Below, in pieces: positions 7,001 to 12,267 of a DNA stretch of 12,267 nt. Source of the DNA: Stramenopiles sp. TOSAG23-2 (Eukaryota > Sar); the NCBI GenBank assembly GCA_900128395.1, contig LT649867.1, positions 1 to 12,267 of the forward strand. The letters run 5' to 3'. Within the stretch, counting starts at the first letter, position 1. Every line of letters starts with the position of its first letter. The notes beneath the pieces were generated by a model. The model was not told the DNA's origin. It ran no database searches and saw only the letters and a list, made by a program, of their open reading frames with translations. The translations under genes and the position numbers were made by a program.

Positions 7001-9036
7001 AAAAATTATCAAAATGAGCCCTTGGTTTTTCACCATCAAAATTTTCTTCCGTTAATTTACCTGCGAACAATTGCATTCCAAGTAACGTAAATATGAACAT
7101 AATAATAAGCAATAAAACAGCTGCGGTACTAACTTTTGCTAAACTATTTAAAATCGTTATCATTAAACTCCGTAAACTACCCCATGAACGAATTAATTTG
7201 AATACACGGAAAAGACGAAAAGTACGAAAGACGGATAAGCCACTATTCTCACCAGAGCCAGTTATCGCAACGATAATTTCAATGAGACTTACAAATACGA
7301 CAAATGCATCAAATAGATTAAATCCATCTCGCACGTAATTGTTTATCCCTAAACCGACTAATTTAAATATCATCTCCAATAAGAAAATGACCGTAAAAAC
7401 GTAATTTGTTACGACTAAAACGGGTTCCAATCCATCTGGCATTGGATGCATATCTAAGGCAAGCGTTACCGTATTCAATACAATGAAAAATGTTATAAAT
7501 GCTTCAAAATACGGATGCTGCACTAACTCTGTCATCGGCAAACATGCTTTACAACACGGTACCGGGTCGTGAGTTATGTTTTCCTTTGCTAATCGTGTTT
7601 TCTTCTCTTCCGCCGATTCACGTGCATTTCTTGCCATCATTTTCAGTTGATCGTGTTCCTTTTCTTCTCGGCTTGTCTTTTCATATTCTTGCCATATAAC
7701 TGCCAACGCAAGATTAACTAGGAAAAACGAACCAAACAATATCAAGGCGATGAAATATGGAATTACAATGTACCCACGGCCAAAAGAATCCAATAAATTG
7801 TACATCACATCGGTCCATCCTTCCAATGTTATTGACGTGAAGACGGTCAATACACCATTTCCAATATTGTCAAAGTTAGTAATACCATAATTTGGCTTTT
7901 CACTATTTGGTGCTCGTCGGCACATACGGTTAGATAATAATGTTTCAGGATTTTTTGACCACGCTGGGCCATAATATACCGGCTCACAAATACGCCCACC
8001 ATCCACTGGCTTACATGTTGACGTAGCCGTATCACATTTCACTGCAGACGATAATTGGAGTTGGCATAAACTTTCATCTAACGTATCTAGCTCGTACATA
8101 GGAATTCCATCAATATACGCATTGGTTTCCTTATTGGCTCCCACTAATGCTAAATCAGTTAAATTGACAGCATTATTATGAATAAAATAGCAACGCCCAG
8201 CAAAAATGCCAGAAAATAGTTGCAATCCAATGATACCAAACAATAAAAACATAAACACCCACAACATTAACACGTTAAATAGGTTTTTACAGCTGCCTAA
8301 AACAGATTTGATGATAGTTTTCATACCAGGTATAGTAGATAACGTTCTCAATGGTCGTAAGACACGGAATGTACGCAATGCACTTAAATTGCTTACACCG
8401 GGCAATTTCGCAACCCACGCTATGATGACAACTGAAAAATCTAGCCAATTCCAACCGTCTTTTAAATAGCAATCTTTAGATCCGAAAAAGAATCCCATTG
8501 CTATTGTTTTGATTATGGCCTCGATTGTAAAAATGATACTAAATACCCAGCCAGCTACATCAGCAGCTATAATCATATCATACTCAGCTGCAGTACATTT
8601 TTCTTGAATTTCTTCTAACGTTGCATACGTTTGACATACTGGATTGACTGCAGCTAAAAATATACAATTTATTAAGATACACGCAATAATGAAATTACTA
8701 AAACGTTTATCATATGATAAAGCAATACATTGCTTTCTAAAAACATTTGTTGGTGAAAATATGAACAATGACACATTTTTAAATTCAGGAATGAGATTAC
8801 CGTGTAATTCATCATGTTTCATCTGATTATGGGCAACCTCGGCCTGTTGTAAAGAAATTTTATTGTTAATTAGTATATGTAAGAAAAAGTAAGCGTTTTT
8901 ATCTGTATGTGTATGCAAATGGGTAGTTATAACGTACTTCTAGCGTTCGTTGATGGTTTACTAAACCCATTAACGATTTATCTTCTATTCGTCTTTCAAC
9001 GACAACTTTTTTTGACTTGCTTGATTTTGGTGGCAT
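4029..9036 (-). CDS. Four-domain voltage-gated cation channel alpha subunit (Cav/Nav superfamily)
   Basis: Proposed exons 9036-8938 and 8843-4029 give 1637 aa, in the usual size range for this family. Each of four domains shows S1-S6. S4 charges: R190/193/196/199 (I); R573/576/579, K582, R585 (II); R939 then every third residue to R957 plus R958 (III); R1279/1282/1285/1288, K1291 (IV). Pore-loop motifs are TLEGW (E374), TGENW (E661), SGEMW (E1076) and TGESY (E1364), so the filter is E/E/E/E. By family knowledge this predicts Ca2+ selectivity. Domain I has a Cys-rich extracellular loop. The II-III linker is Ser/Lys-rich and starts with nine Glu (708-716). The III-IV linker lacks an IFM-type inactivation triad. 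The C-tail has an EF-hand-like DPDGDS (from D1448) and an IQ-like motif (I1599-Q1600, IQKHYRKF). It should sit in the plasma membrane; Ca2+ selectivity is inferred. Confidence 0.96.
8844..8937 (-). other. Intron 1 of the channel gene
   Basis: On the minus strand the 94-nt intron begins GTACGT after codon 33 (GAA) and ends TTTACAACAG before GCC GAG GTT. CTAAT and TTAAC (within 8865-8873) are candidate branch points, 21-29 nt from the acceptor. Splicing is in phase 0. Without splicing, the frame would start at an ATG inside the intron (8918) and add 25 low-complexity residues beginning MHTHTDKNAYFF. Confidence 0.8.
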
Positions 9037-10160
9037 GATTATCTATTTACGAATAGTTTACTTATATTATATTGATACTTATATACCAACTTCAGTTCAA
9101 TATTTGTCTGTGTGTGTGTATATATATATATATATATACTTTTTTGTTTCCGTATCAGTTTGTATTATACTATATATTTTCTATTAACTACAACGTTCCT
9201 TCAAAAAACGCTGGTTAAATAAGTTTTTTTAACTGGTATTTTACTTTAACAAAGTATACTTATTCTCTATAATGTTTTTCAAGTATATCTTTAATATACC
9301 ACGTCTATCTTATAGTTAGTAAACGTGCAGCTTCTTTATTATTATTATTAATATCACTGTACGAATATATGTTTTATGTATAAATGTATTATATATATAT
9401 ATATACGGGAATGTGTTGCGAATATGTAACTATGTATACAACTAGTTATCAATAATAGCTCAAAGGTTAATATAAACTCGATTCAAGGCGTGCCTCTACG
9501 TTCACTTATATATGCCAAATATAAAGACGGGGTTATATTCCGAATCAACGAGAACGATTATTGTATGAAATTGTTATGTATTTGCATACATATATCTATA
9601 TATATATATATGTATGTGTGTGCATTTATATTTTGTTTCAACTATAACTATTATAATTATTATGGATTACAATGGTGAATGGTTTATTTTTGTGTGGGCA
9701 TATAGGATAATAGATAATATTACAGTATTAGCTGGTTAGCAATATCACCCCTTCTTATAAAACTCAGTCCGCAGTAAAACGCTGTATTTTCCACACCGTC
9801 TTTTTTTTTATCGACCCTTTTTTGGCCTTACACTATCATAAATCATAGTTAAACCGTTTCCTAATATATAAAAATAAACTTGCACCACGAATCGATAAAA
9901 TCAATAGTAATACGTTTTATTTTCGACCATTTTTATTTGTTTTTTGTAAATCATTTATGTACACACCTCGAAACAATCAGATGAAATCTGTTGTTGTAGC
10001 ATATAGACAATTTATTGTCAACCCTTTTATAATATTTTAATTGTATTAAACATGTATTTTTAAAGTAGGGGCATGATAAAATAATGAAAGTGCATTCATA
10101 AATATAAAAAATAGACGTCTTTTGAAACATTCTATTTGGTATAACCGAATAAAAAAAAAG
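9037..10160. other. Intergenic region upstream of the channel gene
   Basis: No supportable gene. The first few hundred bases must include the channel's leader and promoter (minus strand). Microsatellites: (TG)n(TA)n at about 9108-9139, (TA)n at about 9391-9404 and about 9597-9612. A small stem-loop lies at 9972-9995. T-rich tracts (for example 9801-9810) occur but no RNA gene signature accompanies them. Confidence 0.7.
9972..9995. repeat. Small hairpin, 10 paired bases, GAA loop
   Basis: AACAATCAGAT (9972-9982), loop gaa, ATCTGTTGTT (9986-9995). One unpaired T interrupts the left arm. Could be a regulatory palindrome or chance. Confidence 0.5.
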
Positions 10161-10179
10161 TTAGGTCTTATGAACATCT

Positions 10180-10246
10180 ATATCCTTAATAACTACTAAT
10201 ATTAAGTAATATAATAATAATATTTTGTAAACAATATTAAGGATAT
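10180..10246. repeat. Inverted repeat with 12-bp arms
   Basis: atatccttaata (10180-10191) and tattaaggatat (10235-10246) are exact reverse complements separated by 43 bp of AT-rich sequence. It lies at the 3' end of the uncertain minus-strand frame. It may be a stem-loop or a chance match in biased DNA. Confidence 0.5.
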
Positions 10247-10438
10247 TGTGATTTACATTTGCCTTTCTTTTTTCATTCGTTTCACTGGCCGTGGAGCGTG
10301 GAGGGGCAATAATACCGCTCTCTGATAGACGACTATAATAACTAATATTATACAACATAATAATACGGCAAACGGCAATAGTGTAATGTATAATATAGTA
10401 AGAATGTGAGAATTGGATTATTTTGCGATTGCATTTAG

Positions 10439-10603
10439 ATGGGTGATGGGGAAAAACCAGCGGATCAGCGGCCGTCGGAAAGGGTCGGTGCGGTCGTCGT
10501 TGATGGGAACAACTACAACATTTTAATCTCTATTTTTTTTTCCGTAGTTGGTATCGTAGTTCGTAGTCTTGTGTGGTGTCTTGGTACTGGTTTTCTTTCC
10601 TAA
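10439..10603 (+). other. Small ORF with one hydrophobic segment; uncertain
   Basis: ATG at 10439, directly after an in-frame TAG, opens a 54-codon frame ending TAA at 10601-10603. It begins MGDGEKPADQRPSERVGAVV (charged, from the GC-rich islet). Residues about 28-48 are hydrophobic, so it could be a small single-pass or tail-anchored membrane protein. Against it: it crosses a nine-T run, overlaps open frames on the other strand, and resembles no family I recognise. Confidence 0.2.
10441..10510. other. CpG-dense GC-rich islet
   Basis: About 70 bp with roughly 60% G+C and about nine CpG dinucleotides sit inside strongly AT-rich DNA; the composition exceeds even that of the channel coding sequence. 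It contains short direct repeats (cagcgg, gtcggt/gcggtcgtcg). A weaker GC-rich patch lies at about 10285-10322. It could be a promoter element, part of a structured RNA, or coding; the sequence does not decide. Confidence 0.5.
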
Positions 10604-11160
10604 AAGGTATTGTAGTATGAGAATAGCATTGTAAAAATGTGTGAGAAAAAGAAACGCAACTACAGAAAAGCAACTCCATTCACAAACGTAGTTAGAAATA
10701 TAAAAATTGGAGTGCATTACCGACCTAAAGAAATGTTTTTTATATAGGAGAGATATAAAAAAATACGTTAAAGAAGACACTTCATTAATAAAAACAAAAT
10801 ATGTGTGTGTAACAAGCTAATTTACTTTTTTTCGTGCATTTTTAAACATTTTCATATATACGTCGTACATTTCATATTTTTTTTTGCATCAAACGACGTG
10901 TAATAAAAATTTCAAATTTGCGTGTCTCTCCATTTTAATGCGGCACATCTTTTCCAAAACACCTAACATTTTACGTGTGCACCGTGTGCTATATTTTAAA
11001 ATGTGATGACCAATGCTTGCCTTTCCAACACCTCCACATGTATTTTAACTTCTTTTTTTCCTGTTTTGTTTTTCACTTGCATACAATTAATAATAATAAC
11101 AACAAGATATATTATATTTGTGTTATCTATGCGAACCTATAATATATTTTTTTCCTTTTT
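10604..11160. other. Intergenic region downstream of the secreted-protein gene
   Basis: No supportable gene. A minus-strand frame at 10523-10780 is hydrophobic low complexity and is not called. There is a 7-bp inverted repeat acgtcgt/acgacgt near 10860-10900 and a small gtgtgcac/cgtgtgct direct repeat near 10974-10989. The 3' UTR of the leftward secreted-protein gene should fall here; I see no clear AATAAA on its strand. Confidence 0.6.
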
Positions 11161-11716
11161 TTATCTTCTTTCAACTCCGGCATCTTTTAACTCTGTTTGT
11201 ATTTTGCTATATTCACCTTTTACTTTATTTTCACGTTTTGGGTTGTTAATATCATCATCCATTTGTGCTACTTGTTGTACAACTGTTTGTAAGTTAGATG
11301 CATCTTCTTGTGAGAAGTTTGATGTATCTGCTGGTTTTAAGCCTTTCACTGTGTTCCAGAACTATGTATTATTATTTGTGTTTGTATATGTTAGTATATT
11401 TTTAATTATTATTATTTTATTTTTATTTCTTAGTTAAAATTGGATATATATATATATAGTGATGTGAATATAAAGAAAAACTTACCTGTTCGCTATCAGT
11501 TTTAACATTATTTACTAAGTCACCATTTAAATCTTTACCAAATGAAGGGTTTGTAGACGCTTTTTCAAATCGTGTTTCAATTTTATCCGCTGCCATAGTC
11601 AATTGTTTCAATGGATCTGCAGCAGTTGGATTTGCATCTAACATACCTCGTAAAGTTTTTGCATTTGTAAGATATACAATACATGTCGTGATCAATACTG
11701 TAAATATTAATTTCAT
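11161..11716 (-). CDS. Small secreted protein, cysteine-free mature domain, family unknown
   Basis: Two exons, 11716-11486 and 11361-11161, splice in phase 0 to 143 aa. The 124-nt intron has donor CAG|GTAAGT, branch point TACTAAC (CTAAC at 11394-11390) and acceptor CATAG, the strongest splice signals in the window. Residues 1-19 (MKLIFTVLITTCIVYLTNA) form a classic signal peptide with a T-N-A cleavage site, leaving about 124 residues. The mature part has no Cys and one Trp (residue 79). It is rich in Asp, Lys, Asn, Gln and Ala, with heptad-like stretches such as DPLKQLTMAADKIETRFEKA and DASNLQTVVQQVAQ, suggesting a mostly helical fold. No membrane anchor, ER-retention signal, RxLR motif or repeat is evident. 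I do not recognise the family; an extracellular or vacuolar helical protein is the safest description. Secretion is inferred from the signal peptide alone. Confidence 0.8.
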
Positions 11717-12267
11717 TTTCCTTTGCGTTTTGTTTGTTTTTGTTTGTTGTTTGTCTGGGTATTACTTTTCTAATTTATATTGAATAATTGTGATGATAAT
11801 ATATATGTATATATATGAATACTTATCTTCACTTCTACTTCTAATTGCATCCCTTGTATATTAATCTATATAATATATATATATGTATTTTTTATAATTA
11901 ATGATTTTTTATAAAAAAAAAACACAAAAAAGTTTAAAACGTGGTAGGTGTGTTTTTTCATATACTAAGGTTTTAAAGGTTGTGTATATGTTAATTGTAA
12001 ATATATGTTGTACTTAGATTAAATCATTCCCAACAACATTTTTAGACCTTTCCTACTTTGTTTGTTTAATGGTTTTTTGGTGGAATGTTCCATCATATCT
12101 ACGTATGGATAAGCACAGAATAGCATTGTTTTTTACAGATATAAGCTTGTAAAATGGCCTTCCCCCCTTTTTTTTTGTCCGGGTCGTAGAGTCACGGAAA
12201 CTTCGCATTGCTAGAGTACGCGGAACCCCCCCCACTAAAAAGTCTAGAGTAGGACCGAGACAAACAA
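11717..12267. other. Upstream flank of the secreted-protein gene, with a GC-richer right end
   Basis: AT-rich DNA with poly-A/T runs and a TA microsatellite near 11870-11885; it should hold the secreted gene's promoter. From about 12155 the composition changes: runs of C6 and T9 (12162-12176) and C8 (12226-12233), with GC-richer sequence around them. A minus-strand frame at 12053-12235 through this stretch is basic, depends on the homopolymers and is not called as a gene. Confidence 0.6.

Larger units (their letters stand above)
10161..10529 (-). other. Open frame of ~122 codons through a GC-rich islet; coding status uncertain
   Basis: On the minus strand a frame is open from just after TAG (10532-10530) to TAA at 10163-10161; its only internal ATG is at 10358. 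The N-terminal third reads through the GC-rich islet and is rich in Cys, His, Arg and Pro. The middle has SRLSESGIIAPPRSTASETN and the C-terminus is a hydrophobic, low-complexity Leu/Ile/Tyr stretch. The upstream TAG could serve as a splice acceptor, but I find no convincing donor exon or CTAAC branch point. No family is recognised. The plus strand of the islet also carries an ORF, so at most one frame is likely real. Confidence 0.2.

Noticed and set aside
4243-8826. Many plus-strand ORFs of 60-195 codons, for example 5251-5775 and 5857-6444
   Set aside because: They lie antisense to the channel coding sequence and show no domain or independent start context.
9490-9678. Plus-strand 62-codon ORF
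   Set aside because: More than half is translated TA/TG microsatellite (ICIHISIYIYMYV); no start context or homology.
10523-10780. Minus-strand 85-codon hydrophobic ORF
   Set aside because: Low-complexity composition, no splice signals or family features; length is within chance for six frames.
11003-11437. Plus-strand 144-codon hydrophobic ORF
   Set aside because: It runs antisense to exon 2 and the intron of the secreted-protein gene. The minus strand has a signal peptide and perfect splice sites; this frame is Phe/Ile/Leu low complexity.
12053-12235. Minus-strand 60-codon basic ORF
   Set aside because: Its frame depends on C6/T9/C8 homopolymers, and nothing in it resembles a known domain.
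1-12267. tRNA, rRNA, CRISPR array or prokaryotic operon
   Set aside because: No B-box-like GGTTCGA with a cloverleaf, no rRNA-like sequence, no regularly spaced repeats, and spliced genes exclude a prokaryote.

Overview
This is AT-rich nuclear DNA of a eukaryote, probably a unicellular protist. Three of the four genes can be modelled with short spliceosomal introns (94-124 nt). Three of the four donors are GTAAGT and one is GTACGT; a CTAAC-like branch point lies 20-35 nt before the acceptor. The gene content is eukaryotic: a PROPPIN autophagy protein and a four-domain voltage-gated cation channel. Asn tracts encoded by AAT/AAC, TA/TG microsatellites and AT-rich intergenic DNA fit many protist genomes. 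The sequence does not identify the lineage. The standard genetic code works throughout.

Layout, left to right. (1) Positions 1-547, minus strand: N-terminal part of an ankyrin-repeat protein that runs off the window. (2) 548-1782: divergent intergenic DNA with small tandem, direct and inverted repeats. (3) 1783-3298, plus strand: a three-exon WIPI/Atg18-family (PROPPIN) gene, 434 aa, with two Asn-rich insertions. (4) 3299-4028: convergent intergenic DNA holding two tandem copies of a ~110 bp element that may be a structured RNA, a separate hairpin, and a recent tandem duplication of the channel gene's 3' end. (5) 4029-9036, minus strand: a four-domain voltage-gated channel. A first exon upstream of the longest single ORF gives a 1637-aa model with an E/E/E/E selectivity filter. 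(6) 9037-11160: about 2.1 kb without a confident gene; it contains microsatellites, a few inverted repeats and one CpG-dense GC-rich islet with open frames on both strands. (7) 11161-11716, minus strand: a two-exon gene for a 143-aa protein with a signal peptide and no cysteine in the mature part. (8) 11717-12267: AT-rich upstream flank ending in a short GC-richer stretch with homopolymer runs.

The genes do not form an operon or an obvious shared pathway. Each stands alone, with its own flanks: autophagy and phosphoinositide binding (WIPI), membrane excitability or Ca2+ entry (channel), secretion (small protein), and protein-protein interaction (ankyrin). The features most worth following up are the tandem element at 3375-3660, where one stem differs by a compensatory pair between copies; the duplicated 3' end of the channel gene; the added channel exon; and the unrecognised secreted protein.
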